A stretch of DNA of 64,000 nt from a bacterium (GCA_905221115.1 CAJNBX010000001.1:1-64000); one strand, 5' to 3'. Positions 29,623-40,000 are shown, numbered from the stretch's first letter. The notes: a model not told the origin generated them from the sequence alone. Numbers and translations are program-made.

Positions 29623-30801
29623 ATGACACTTCCAGTTAGAAAATCCCTGCACGATGCAGTTTTGCAGGCTTCAAAAGCTGATACTTGGGAACAAGCTACC
29701 AAGGAATGGAATGAAGTTTCCTTGATTTTTAACGGTATCGGCCGTAGCAATTGTGTCTGTGGAAATGCCATCAAATACGCTTATGAACTCTTTAACGGTG
29801 TCACAGGCCAACGCCTCTTTCCGATAGGGAGCGATTGTGTTCGTCATTTTCATCGATTGCCCCTTGACCAGCAACTGGAAGAGGAAGAAAAACTACTCAG
29901 AAAGGTTGAAAATCTAACCAGAAAAGCCCAGAAAAAGGAAAAAATCAAGGTCAATAAAAGTGACTTTGACGAGCGACTTCTAAAATGGCTCTGGGAAAAA
30001 GGTGTTTTCAAACCTAATCGTGGGAATCAATTCACACCTGAGAGAGACTACCAACTCTTCCTAGAAGTCTTTCAAGGTGGCAGTTGGACCAAGGCTGAGC
30101 CAAAGAAGAAGGCTCGCATGGAAGAAGTCCTTGAAAAGTGTATCAAACCCTTTTTACTTGGGAAATCAGATGACCAACTCTATCTTGTCAAGCTAGGCAA
30201 GGAGAAAATTGATTACGAACAAGAACTCCGTATCCAGGCAGAGAAAGAGCGCAAGAAGAGAGATAAAATCGCTAAGCAATATGCAGACAATCTGGTCTTA
30301 GCTATGGGACCGGCAGAGCGTGCCTATCAAGATTACTTTGGCTTTACAGAAACTCTTACTCAAGAAGAACGCAAGTGGGAGAAAATACTTTTTGGGAAAA
30401 ATAGAACAGAACGAGCTATCAAGGCCAAACAATACCAAAAAGAGTTGGAAAAAGATCAACGAATTGCGAGTCAGGATCCAATTGAAAGAAAGCAGAAGCA
30501 GACCTGGCTCCTCAATTCCTATTTTCGTGAGCTTCCTGACGAAAAATCCCGCTTTGCTCGGCTCTTATTAGCATATCGAAAAAGTGGCGAAGTTCCCTTT
30601 TCAACCGCATACCTGTCAGATCATCTCATCGACTTTTTCTATAAAATGAAAGCCTTTGAGTTTGAAATTGCACCTGAACAAGTCCGAGACTTTTTAAAAG
30701 AAAGCCTTCAGACAGAACATCTATCCTCAGCACAAGAAAGCTGGATAGAAGGAATTCTTCTCAACTGCATCAAACCATTTTTAGAACGATTATTGATATG
30801 A
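29623..30801 (+). CDS. Uncharacterised protein co-transcribed with rexBA
   Basis: A 392-residue cytosolic protein I cannot assign. The N-terminal 80 residues look like a small metal-binding module: C44-x-C46 in NCVCGNAIKYAYELFNG, then GSDC (C72) with H75 and H77. Similar CxCG...GSxC patterns occur in phage-encoded small proteins. The middle is strongly basic and helical (EKERKKRDKIAKQYADN; KQKQTWLLNSYF). The phrase CIKPFL occurs at about residue 173 and again near the C-terminus, hinting at an internal duplication of a helical unit. SD AAAGGAG. Seventeen bases after rexA, so probably the third gene of the repair operon; a role in DNA-end processing is an inference only. Confidence 0.8.
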   Translation: MTLPVRKSLHDAVLQASKADTWEQATKEWNEVSLIFNGIGRSNCVCGNAIKYAYELFNGVTGQRLFPIGSDCVRHFHRLPLDQQLEEEEKLLRKVENLTRKAQKKEKIKVNKSDFDERLLKWLWEKGVFKPNRGNQFTPERDYQLFLEVFQGGSWTKAEPKKKARMEEVLEKCIKPFLLGKSDDQLYLVKLGKEKIDYEQELRIQAEKERKKRDKIAKQYADNLVLAMGPAERAYQDYFGFTETLTQEERKWEKILFGKNRTERAIKAKQYQKELEKDQRIASQDPIERKQKQTWLLNSYFRELPDEKSRFARLLLAYRKSGEVPFSTAYLSDHLIDFFYKMKAFEFEIAPEQVRDFLKESLQTEHLSSAQESWIEGILLNCIKPFLERLLI

Positions 30802-30887
30802 GTAACACCTACCGTGGAAGTTTCATGGTAGGTATTATTTTATCCAAAAAAATAATAGGGAGTTGCAAAACTACTGCTTGGTATTTT

Positions 30888-31039
30888 ATACTTTTCGAAA
30901 ATCTCTTCCAACCTCGTCAGCTTCGGTTTGCCGTATATATGTTACTGACTTCGTCAGTTCTATCTACAACCTCAAAGCAGTGCTTTGAGCAACCTGCGGC
31001 TAGCTTCCTAGTTTGCTCTTTGATTTTCATTGAGTATTA
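30888..31039 (+). repeat. BOX element (A-B-C)
   Basis: boxA starts ATACTTTTCGAAAATCTCTT, boxB has ATATATGTTACTGACTTCGT and TCAAAGCAGTGCTTTGAGC, and boxC ends TTTGATTTTCATTGAGTAT. All modules are complete. Confidence 0.93.
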
Positions 31040-31158
31040 ACTTTGTACACATATATAATAGGGTAATACAAATATTACGACTTGGTATTTTATATATAAA
31101 ACAAAGTATGAAAGCGTATTTCAATTTTAAGACTTTTTTGTAAATTAAGAGTATAATT

Positions 31159-31173
31159 AAGGTATACTACCTT
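31159..31173. promoter_or_regulatory. Palindrome in the iga upstream region
   Basis: AAGGTA-TAC-TACCTT is a perfect 6-bp inverted repeat followed by TTTT. It could be a regulator site near the promoter or a small terminator. Its position directly after a TATAAT hexamer (31152-31157) places it over a possible transcription start. Confidence 0.4.
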
Positions 31174-31243
31174 TTTTATAGATAATACACTAATATAATA
31201 AAGGTCTTTGTAACATATATAAATTGTATTTCAAGGAGGAATA

Positions 31244-34200
31244 ATGGAAAAGTATTATGGTGAAAAACAGCAGCGTTTTTCATTTAGAAAATTATCAGTA
31301 GGACTTGTATCTGCAACGATTTCAAGTTTATTTTTCATGTCTGTATTAGGAAGTTCATCTGTGGGTGCTCAAGAAACTTCAGGAGTTCACTATAAATATG
31401 TGACAGAGTCAGAGCTATCATCAGAAGAAAAGAAGCAGCTTGTCTATGATATTCCGACATACATGGAGAATGATAATGAGACTTATTATCTTGTTTATAA
31501 GTTAAATTCCCAAAATCAACTGGGAGAATTGCCAAATACTGGAAGCAAGAATGATATGCAAGCCCTGGTTGCTGGTGCTAGCTTAGCAGCTCTGGGGATT
31601 TTAGTTTTTGCTGTTTCCAAGAAAAAAGTTAAGAATAAAACGGTATTACATTTAGTATTGGTTGCAGGAATAGGAAATGGTGTTCTTGTATCCGCTCATG
31701 CTTTAGAAAATAATCTTTTGCTAAATTACAATACTGACTATGAATTGACCTCTGGAGAAAAATTACCTCTTCCTAAAGCCATTTCAGGTTACACATATAT
31801 TGGATATATCAAAGAGGGGAAAACGACTTCTGAGTCTAAAGTAAATAATCAAGAAAAATCAGTAGCCACTCCTACAAAACAACAAAAGGTGGATTATAGT
31901 GTTACACCGAATTTTGTAGAGCATCCATCAACAGTACAGGCTATTCAGGAACAAACACCTGTTTCTTCAACTAAGTCGACAGAAGTTCAAGTAGTTGAAA
32001 AACCTCTTTCAACAGAATTAACGAATCCAAGAAAAGCAGAGAAACAATCTTCAAATTCTCAATCACAATTAGCAGAACATAAGGATGTACAAGCTGGAAC
32101 TCTGGTAACCGACAAGGGTGAGCCTGCGATCCAGCCAGAATTACCCGAAGCAGTTGTAACAGATAAAGGCGAAGCCGAAGTCCAACCAGAGTTGCCCGAA
32201 GCAGTTGTGACTGATAAAGGCGAACCAGAAGTTCACCCAGTGTTACCAGAAGCTGTAGTAACCGACAAAGGTGAGCCAGCAGTCCAACCAGAGTTGCCCG
32301 AAGTAGTTGTAACAGATAAAGGTGAGCCTGAAGTCCAACCAGAGTTACCAGAAGCTGTAGTAAGTGATAAAGGCGTACCGGAAGTCCAGCCAGCCTTACC
32401 GGAAGCAGTCGTAACAGATAAAGGGAAACCTGAAGTTCAACCAGCGTTGCCAGAGGCTGTAGTAAGTGATAAAGGCGAACCAGAACAGGTAGCCCCACTG
32501 TCAGAATACACAGGAGTACAGTCTGGAGCTATTGTTGAACCAGCAATTCAGCCTGAATTACCAGCAGCTGTAGTAACCGACAAAGGTGAGCCAGCAGTCC
32601 AACCAGAGTTGCCAGAAGCTGTAGTAAGTGATAAAGGTGTACCAGAAGTCCAACCAGCGTTACCCGAAGCAGTTGTAACAGATAAAGGTGAGCCTGAAGT
32701 CCAACCAGAGTTGCCAGAAGCTGTTGTAACAGATAAAGGCGTACCGGAAGTCCAACCAGCGTTACCGGAAGCAGTCGTAACTGACAAAGGTGAGCCAGAA
32801 GTTCAACCAGCGTTGCCAGAGGCTATAGTAAGCGATAAAGGCGAACCAGAAGTTCATGAAAAACCAGAATATACAGGTGTACAAGCCGGATCTATTGTTG
32901 AACCAGAAAAAGTAGAACCACCAAAAGAATACACAGGTGTACAAGCTGGCGCTATTGTTGAACCAGAACAGGTAGCACCGCTACCAGAATATACAGGTGT
33001 ACAGTCGGGAGCGATAGTAGAACCAGAGAAAGTTGAACCGCTGCCAGAATACACAGGCGTACAAGCTGGAGCGATAGTTGAACCAGAACAGGTAGATCCA
33101 CTTCCTGAATACAAGGGGAATATCGAGCAACTTAAACCTGAAACTCCTGTTGAGAAGCCGAAAGAAACAGATCCAGAGAAAACAATAGAACTAAGAAGTG
33201 TTTCTGATGTGGAGCTCTATAGTTATGAAGGAGATCGGTCAAGACAGCATACAAGCTTGGATAAAGTACCAGATAATAAATCTGCTTATTTCATTAAGGT
33301 GAAGTCAGCTAAATTTAAAGATGTACTGCTTCCAGTTTCAAACATTGAGGACACTACAAAAGATGGCAAACCAGTCTATAAAATCACGGCTAGATTGGAA
33401 CACTTGAAGCAATCTGTAGATAATCAATATCAAGACAATTTTACTTATTATCTTCCAAAAGTTGTTCAAAACGACAGCCCTATCTATACATCATTTAAAA
33501 AATTAGTAACTGATATGAATAGTAAACCTAATGGAACTTTCACACTGGGCGCAACAATGAATGCTCGTGAGGTTGAGTTAGGTGAAAATCAAGAAAGTTA
33601 TATTACAAATAACTTTACAGGGAAATTAATTGGTAGTCATCAAGGTGAAAATTATGCTATCTTTAATTTGAAAAAGCCGTTATTCAATACATTAGAACAT
33701 GCTACTGTTAAGGATCTCACCTTAAAAGATGTTAATATTTCTGGTAAGCATCATGTCGCATCAGTTGCTAAAGAAGCCACAAATTCTTCAACTTTAGAGA
33801 ACGTTCACGCAAATGGAATCATTGCTGGTGAGCTAGGTATCGGAGGGCTTGTCCAAAAGGTTAATAACTCAACAATAAGTAATAGTAGCTTCACCGGAAG
33901 AATAACCAATACCTTTGTTACAACCTCTCAGTATGCAATTGGTGGTCTAGTCGGTCAATTAACCGGCGCTAATGCTAGTGTAGATCATTCTATAGCATCA
34001 GTAACCATTTCAAGTAATGCAGAATATTCTAACCAAACTATTGGTGGAATTGCTGGTATCGTAGAAAACAATGCAACTGTAAAAAATAGTTATGCTGAAG
34101 GTGAAATAAATAATGCTAAACCATTCGCTAGAGTTGGTGGAGTTGCAGGTTCCCTATGGACACAAGAAGGTGGAGCAGATGATAATACCGGCCACTTGAA

Positions 34201-37042
34201 TAATGTTCTCAGCGATATGAATATTACAAATGGGAATGCAATTTCTGGTTACCAGTTTAAAGGTATGAAGGAAACAGAAGTATACAGCAATAAAGACAAT
34301 AAGGTAGTTAATGTTCAAGCAGTTGGAGATGAGGTAATGTCAGTTGATTCCACTGTAGAACGTGGTACTGAGATTGAAAAAACAGCAGTTCAAGCCAAGA
34401 AAGATAAGATTACTACAAAGAAAACTATAACCGTGGAAGATTTCACAAATTCTGCTAAACGGGATGTAGATTATACCAAGGCAGCTCATTATCAAGCGAC
34501 AAGAGATATTGCATATAAAAATATAGAAAAATTATTACCTTTCTATAATAGAGACACCATTGTGAAATATGGAAATCAATTATCAGCTGATACTAACCTG
34601 TTTAAGAAAGAATTATTATCTGTTGTCCCTATGAAAAATGAGGAAGTGGTTTCAGATATTACTTCAAACAAGAACTCTATTAATCACTTATTACTACATT
34701 ACAAAGATGGAACATCTGAGAAAGTAAGCTTAACCTACCATAGTGATTTTGCAAATCTGGCTGAGTATACTATTGGAACTACAGGTCTAGTATACACACC
34801 AAATGCTTTCCTAAAAGATTATTCATCTATAATAGATATAGTTAAAAACGACTTAAATACAGTGCAGTATAATCCAACTGCTCTTAAGAATTTGTTAGGA
34901 ATCTCTGATAATGTTAAATTAACAGAACTTTATCTAGATGAACAATTCGCTAAAACCAAAGAGCACTTGACTGAGACTCTTAAAAAATTACTTTCAGCTG
35001 ATGCTGCTGTCTCTGGAAATAATAGTGCTATTGACAATTACATGGTTGATAAGATCAAGCGAAACAAAGAAGCCTTGATGCTAGGATTAACCTATCTAGA
35101 ACGCTGGTATGATTTCAAATTCGATAAGGCTAGCGCAAAAGATTTGCTTATGTTCCATATGGATTTCTTTGGTAAGGGAAATACCTCTCCTCTTGATACT
35201 ATTATTGAACTAGGTAAATCTGGCTACAATAATCTCTTGGCTAAAAATAATGTGGTTACTTACAATGCCTTGTTGACGAATAACTACGGTACAAAAGATC
35301 TGTTTAGTGCTTTAGAAGGCTACCGTAAAGCATTTGCACCTACTCAAACTAACAATGAATGGTTTAAATCACAGACCAAGGCTTATATCGTTGAAGAAAA
35401 ATCTAATATTCCAGAAGTGAGGGCTAATCAGGAAAAAGCTGGCAGCAAGTACTCTATCGGTGTCTATGATCGAATCACTAGCAACAGCTGGAAATACCGT
35501 AACATGGTACTGCCTCTACTAACCTTGCCAGAAAGATCCGTATTTGTCATTTCAACCATATCTAGTCTAGGTTTTGGTTCTTATGATCGCTATCGTAATA
35601 AAGAACATCAAGCAAATGGTGATCTTAATAGCTTTGTTGAAAAGAGTGCGCGTGAAACTGCCAAACGTCAACGAGATCACTATGATTATTGGTATCGTAT
35701 TTTAGATGAGAACGGGCGTGAGAAACTTTATCGAAATATCTTGCTTTATGATGCCTATAAATTTGGAAATGATAATACTGAAGGAAAGGCTACAGAAGTG
35801 GCAGGTTTTGATAATCCAAATCCTGCAATGAAACATTTCTTTGGTCCTGTTGGAAATAAAGTTGGTCATAATGGACACGGTGCTTATGCTACTGGTGACG
35901 CCGTTTATTATATGGGTTATCGTATGTTGGATAAGGATGGAGCTATCACTTATACACATGAAATGACGCATGACTCAGATCAGGACATCTATCTTGGTGG
36001 CTATGGTCGAAGAAGTGGCTTGGGACCAGAGTTCTTCGCAAAAGGCTTATTGCAAGCACCAGACCATCCAGAAGATGCGACAATCACCATCAACTCGATC
36101 TTGAAACATTTAAAATCTGATAGTACAGAAGGACAACGATTACAAATACTCGATCCAACTACGAGATTTAATAGTGCAGATGATTTGAAGCAATATGTCC
36201 ACAATATGTTTGATGTTGTCTATATGTTGGAATATCTTGAAGGACAATCAATCATTCAACATTTATCTAATGCAGAGAAAATGACTACACTGAGAAAAAT
36301 TGAGAATGTATTCGTCAAGGATCCTGATGGAAATAAGGTCTATGCAACAAATGTTGTCAGAGATCTAACAATAGAAGAAGCTGAAAGACTACATTCATTC
36401 AATGATTTGATTGATAATAATATTATTTCGTCTAGAGAATATGCGTCAGGCAAATACGAAAGAAATGGCTACTTCACTATTAAATTATTTGCGCCGATTT
36501 ATGCAGCATTAAGTAATGATGACGGAACTCCGGGTGACTTGATGGGACGTCGTATGGCCTATGAACTATTGGCTGCTAAAGGCTTTAAAGATGGTATGGT
36601 ACCTTATATCTCAAATCAATACGAAGAAGTTGCTAAACAAAATGGTAAAAAAATAACTATTTATGGTAAAGACCGAGGATTGGTGACAGATGAACTTGTA
36701 CTTCAAAAAGTATTTAATGGTCAATATAAAACTTGGACACAATTCAAGCAAGCTATGTATAATGAACGTGTAGTTCAATTTGATAGACTGAATAAAGTTA
36801 CTTTTAATGATCCAACAAAACCTTGGACTAGTTTTTCTACGAAAACCATAAGTAGTGTTACAGAGTTGCAGCGATTAATGGATGAAGCTGTTCGAAAGGA
36901 TGCAGATGAGGATAGATATTCTTGGAGTAATTACAAACCAGAATTTGATAGTGCAGTTCATAAATTGAAGAGAGCGATTTTTAAAGCTTATCTTGATCAA
37001 ACCGATGATTTTAGAAGTTCAATTTTTGAGAATAAAAAATAG
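31244..37042 (+). CDS. iga: IgA1 protease, M26 zinc metalloprotease (ZmpA)
   Basis: Cell-surface protease that cuts the hinge of human IgA1. The 1932 residues open with a YSIRK-type signal (FSFRKLSVGLVSA). An N-terminal LPNTG (residues 96-100) with a hydrophobic and basic segment after it is the family's unusual sortase site. Next come 17-residue and 20-residue repeats (about 285-620), the M26 N-terminal domain with GLUG-like segments (IGGLVGQLTG), and the catalytic HEMTH at 1572-1576 with the third zinc ligand E1596. The end FRSSIFENKK matches pneumococcal Iga as I recall it. The G5-containing stretch I remember in pneumococcal Iga is missing. AAGGAGG precedes the ATG. Confidence 0.93.
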   Translation: MEKYYGEKQQRFSFRKLSVGLVSATISSLFFMSVLGSSSVGAQETSGVHYKYVTESELSSEEKKQLVYDIPTYMENDNETYYLVYKLNSQNQLGELPNTGSKNDMQALVAGASLAALGILVFAVSKKKVKNKTVLHLVLVAGIGNGVLVSAHALENNLLLNYNTDYELTSGEKLPLPKAISGYTYIGYIKEGKTTSESKVNNQEKSVATPTKQQKVDYSVTPNFVEHPSTVQAIQEQTPVSSTKSTEVQVVEKPLSTELTNPRKAEKQSSNSQSQLAEHKDVQAGTLVTDKGEPAIQPELPEAVVTDKGEAEVQPELPEAVVTDKGEPEVHPVLPEAVVTDKGEPAVQPELPEVVVTDKGEPEVQPELPEAVVSDKGVPEVQPALPEAVVTDKGKPEVQPALPEAVVSDKGEPEQVAPLSEYTGVQSGAIVEPAIQPELPAAVVTDKGEPAVQPELPEAVVSDKGVPEVQPALPEAVVTDKGEPEVQPELPEAVVTDKGVPEVQPALPEAVVTDKGEPEVQPALPEAIVSDKGEPEVHEKPEYTGVQAGSIVEPEKVEPPKEYTGVQAGAIVEPEQVAPLPEYTGVQSGAIVEPEKVEPLPEYTGVQAGAIVEPEQVDPLPEYKGNIEQLKPETPVEKPKETDPEKTIELRSVSDVELYSYEGDRSRQHTSLDKVPDNKSAYFIKVKSAKFKDVLLPVSNIEDTTKDGKPVYKITARLEHLKQSVDNQYQDNFTYYLPKVVQNDSPIYTSFKKLVTDMNSKPNGTFTLGATMNAREVELGENQESYITNNFTGKLIGSHQGENYAIFNLKKPLFNTLEHATVKDLTLKDVNISGKHHVASVAKEATNSSTLENVHANGIIAGELGIGGLVQKVNNSTISNSSFTGRITNTFVTTSQYAIGGLVGQLTGANASVDHSIASVTISSNAEYSNQTIGGIAGIVENNATVKNSYAEGEINNAKPFARVGGVAGSLWTQEGGADDNTGHLNNVLSDMNITNGNAISGYQFKGMKETEVYSNKDNKVVNVQAVGDEVMSVDSTVERGTEIEKTAVQAKKDKITTKKTITVEDFTNSAKRDVDYTKAAHYQATRDIAYKNIEKLLPFYNRDTIVKYGNQLSADTNLFKKELLSVVPMKNEEVVSDITSNKNSINHLLLHYKDGTSEKVSLTYHSDFANLAEYTIGTTGLVYTPNAFLKDYSSIIDIVKNDLNTVQYNPTALKNLLGISDNVKLTELYLDEQFAKTKEHLTETLKKLLSADAAVSGNNSAIDNYMVDKIKRNKEALMLGLTYLERWYDFKFDKASAKDLLMFHMDFFGKGNTSPLDTIIELGKSGYNNLLAKNNVVTYNALLTNNYGTKDLFSALEGYRKAFAPTQTNNEWFKSQTKAYIVEEKSNIPEVRANQEKAGSKYSIGVYDRITSNSWKYRNMVLPLLTLPERSVFVISTISSLGFGSYDRYRNKEHQANGDLNSFVEKSARETAKRQRDHYDYWYRILDENGREKLYRNILLYDAYKFGNDNTEGKATEVAGFDNPNPAMKHFFGPVGNKVGHNGHGAYATGDAVYYMGYRMLDKDGAITYTHEMTHDSDQDIYLGGYGRRSGLGPEFFAKGLLQAPDHPEDATITINSILKHLKSDSTEGQRLQILDPTTRFNSADDLKQYVHNMFDVVYMLEYLEGQSIIQHLSNAEKMTTLRKIENVFVKDPDGNKVYATNVVRDLTIEEAERLHSFNDLIDNNIISSREYASGKYERNGYFTIKLFAPIYAALSNDDGTPGDLMGRRMAYELLAAKGFKDGMVPYISNQYEEVAKQNGKKITIYGKDRGLVTDELVLQKVFNGQYKTWTQFKQAMYNERVVQFDRLNKVTFNDPTKPWTSFSTKTISSVTELQRLMDEAVRKDADEDRYSWSNYKPEFDSAVHKLKRAIFKAYLDQTDDFRSSIFENKK
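32104..32855 (+). repeat. 17-residue (51-bp) tandem repeats in iga
   Basis: About 13 copies of the pattern VVTDKGEPEVQPELPEA in two blocks, separated near 32490-32570 by one EYTGVQSGAIVEP unit. Positions such as T/S, E/V/K and E/A vary between copies. The same unit forms the array in the next gene. Confidence 0.92.
32866..33110 (+). repeat. 20-residue tandem repeats in iga
   Basis: About four to five copies of EYTGVQAGAIVEPEQVAPLP, each 60 bases, directly after the 17-residue array. They lie in the extracellular stalk before the conserved M26 region. Confidence 0.88.
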
Positions 37043-37083
37043 TGTTTACTATTAGGAAATAAAATTAAAGAAGGTGATTACGC

Positions 37084-40000
37084 TTGTCATTATTTAAAAA
37101 AGAACGATTTTCGATCCGAAAAATCTGTGGGATTGTTGGTTCTGTTTTACTCGGAAGTACCTTGGTTGCACCGTCAATCATTCATGCTTCTACGTATCAT
37201 TACATTGAAAAAAGCTCTCTTACACAAGAAGAACAAAGCAAGATTCAAGCAGGAATTCCTACTGATAATGAAGAAACTTATGCTCTTATTTATCAGCAGG
37301 AAACTCTTCCTGCAACAGGTTCATCAACTTCTGTGCTTACAGCTTTAGGCCTATTAGCTGTTGGTAGTTTAGTTCTTTTGGTTTATAAAAAGAAAAAAGT
37401 TGCTAGTCTGTTCTTAGTTACTACGATTGGACTGATTAGTCTTTCTAGTATGCAAGCTCTCGATATAAGCAATCCTTTGAAAGCTCCAAGTAATGAAGGA
37501 GTAGTTCAAATTGCTGGATATCGTTATATTGGATACTTACCCCTTGATGATGATGCAATTTCAAAAATTCAACATAAGGATGATGGAACAAAGAATGTTC
37601 TAGTATCTGAAATTCAAAGTGTTCATAATGAAGCGCCTAAAGCAGAGAAACCAGAGTACACTGCTCCAGTAGGTACAGTTCCAGATGAGGCTCCTAAGGC
37701 AGAGAAACCAGAACATACAGCACCAGTTGGTGGTAATCTGGTTGAGCCTGAAGTTCATGAAAAACCAGAATATACTGAACCGATAGGCACAGTGCCTGAC
37801 GAAGCACCTAAAACTGAGAAACCTGACTATACGCAACCAATAGGTACAAACCTTGTAGAACCAGCAGTTCAACCGGCATTACCAGAAGCTGTTGTAACTG
37901 ACAAAGGCGAACCAGAAGTTCAGCCAGCGTTACCAGAAGCTGTTGTGACTGATAAAGGGAAACCAGAAGTTCAGCCAGCGTTACCAGAAGCTGTTGTGAC
38001 TGATAAAGGGAAACCAGCAGTTCAACCAGCGTTACCAGAAGCTGTTGTAACTGACAAAGGCGAACCAGCAGTTCAACCAGCGTTACCAGAAGCTGTTGTA
38101 ACTGACAAAGGCGAACCAGCAGTTCAACCAGCATTACCAGAAGCTGTTGTGACAGAGAAAGGCGAACCAGAAGTTCAGCCAGCGTTACCAGAAGCTGTTG
38201 TGACTGATAAAGGGAAACCAGCAGTTCAACCAGCGTTACCAGAAGCTGTTGTAACTGACAAAGGCGAACCAGCAGTTCAACCAGCATTACCAGAAGCTGT
38301 TGTAACCGAAAAAGGGGAACCAGAAGTTCAACCAGTATTACCAGAAGCTGTTGTGACAGAGAAAGGCGAACCAGAAGTTCAGCCAGCGTTACCAGAAGCT
38401 GTTGTGACTGATAAAGGGAAACCAGCAGTTCAACCAGCGTTACCAGAAGCTGTTGTAACTGACAAAGGCGAACCAGCAGTTCAACCGACATTACCAGAAG
38501 CTGTTGTGACAGAAAAAGGGGAACCGGAAGTTCAACCAGCATTACCAGAAGCTGTTGTGACAGAAAAAGGGGAACCAGCAGTTCAACCGGCATTACCAGA
38601 AGCCATAGTCACTGAAAAGGGTGAACCGGAAGTTCAACCAGCGTTACCAGAAGCAATTGTAACTGACAAAGGGGAACCAGCAGTTCAACCGGCGTTACCA
38701 GAAGCTGTCGTGACAGAAAAAGGTGAACCGGAAGTTCAACCGGCATTGCCAGAAGCAGTTGTAACTGACAAAGGGGAACCAGAAGTACAACCGGCGTTAC
38801 CAGAAGCTGTTGTGACAGAAAAAGGGGAACCAGAAGTACAACCAGCATTACCGGAATACAATATAAAAGCTGCACCTGTTTTAACCTTGACCAAAGTAAC
38901 AGAAGATGCTATGAATCGTTCTGCCAACTTAAATTATGAGCTTGATAATAAAGATAATGCTGAAATATCAAGTATTGTAGCTGAAATTAAAGATGGTGAT
39001 ACAGTAGTTAAAAGGGTTGATTTATCTAAAGAAAAATTAACTGACGCTGTACAAAATTTGGATTTGTTTAAAGATTATAAGATTGAAACAACAATGATCT
39101 ATAATCGTGGTCAAGGTGATGAAACGTCTAAACTGGATGAAAAACCTCTGCGTTTGGAGTTGAAAAAGGTCGAAATTAAAAATATTTCATCTACTAATTT
39201 AGTGAAGGTAAATGATGATGGTACTGAAACACCTAGTGATTTCATGAGCGAAAAACCTTCTGATGAAGATGTTAAAAAAATGTATTTGAAAATTACTAGT
39301 CGTGATAACAAAGTAACACGTTTAGCGGTTGATAAGATTGAGTTGGTGACTGAAAAAGAAAAAGAACTTTATAAAATTACAGCAACTGCTCAAGATTTGA
39401 TTCAACATGTCGACCCATCTAAGACTAGAAATGAATACATTCATTACATTGAAAAACCTCGTCCTAAGGTTGATAATGTTTACTATAATTTTAAAGATTT
39501 AGTAGACGCTATGAATGTTAATAAAAATGGCACATTCAAACTTGGTGCAGATTTGAATGCAGAAAATGTACCAACACCTAATAAAGAATATGTAACAGGA
39601 ACATTTAGAGGTACATTGACCAGTGTAGAAGGAAAACAGTATTCAATTCATAACATGAAACGTCAATTATTTGGTGGTATCGAAGGTGGCTCAGTAAAAA
39701 ATATTAACTTAGCAAACGTTAATATCAATATGCCTTGGATTAATGATATTTCAGCACTTGCTAAGACTGTTAAAAATGCGACAGTTGAGAATATCAAGGT
39801 TACTGGTAGCATTCTTGGAAACAATAGTATTGCTGGTATTGTTAATAAGATTGATCGTGGTGGCCTGTTAAGAAATGTAGCATTTATCGGTAAATTGCAG
39901 GCTGTTGGTGATCGTGATTGGAATTTAGCTGGTATTGCTGGTGAAATTTGGAAAGGTAACTTAGATAGAGCATATGCTGATGTAACAATCACAGGTAAAC

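Larger units (their letters stand above)
30802..31243 (+). other. Intergenic stretch upstream of iga
   Basis: A short hairpin TACCGTGGAAG-TTTCATGGTA near 30810-30835 followed by TATTATTTT could end the rexBA operon. A full BOX element occupies 30888-31039. The remaining 200 bases before iga are very A+T-rich and hold a palindrome at 31159-31173 and TATAAT-like hexamers at 31152-31157 and 31194-31199. No coding region is seen. Confidence 0.55.

Noticed and set aside
30798..31040. 80-codon frame over the BOX element after rexBA
   Set aside because: It mostly translates a BOX repeat, which is not coding.
31971..32498. 175-codon minus-strand open frame opposite the iga repeats
   Set aside because: Same cause: shadow of the repeat array, low complexity, no start signal.
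37808..38593. 261-codon minus-strand open frame opposite the 51-bp array
   Set aside because: The 51-bp unit length is a multiple of three, so a unit without stops stays open in several frames on both strands. The product is a low-complexity leucine-rich repeat with no SD.
37861..38858. CRISPR-like regular repeats
   Set aside because: The units are contiguous, translated in frame as part of a surface protein, and have no unique spacers.
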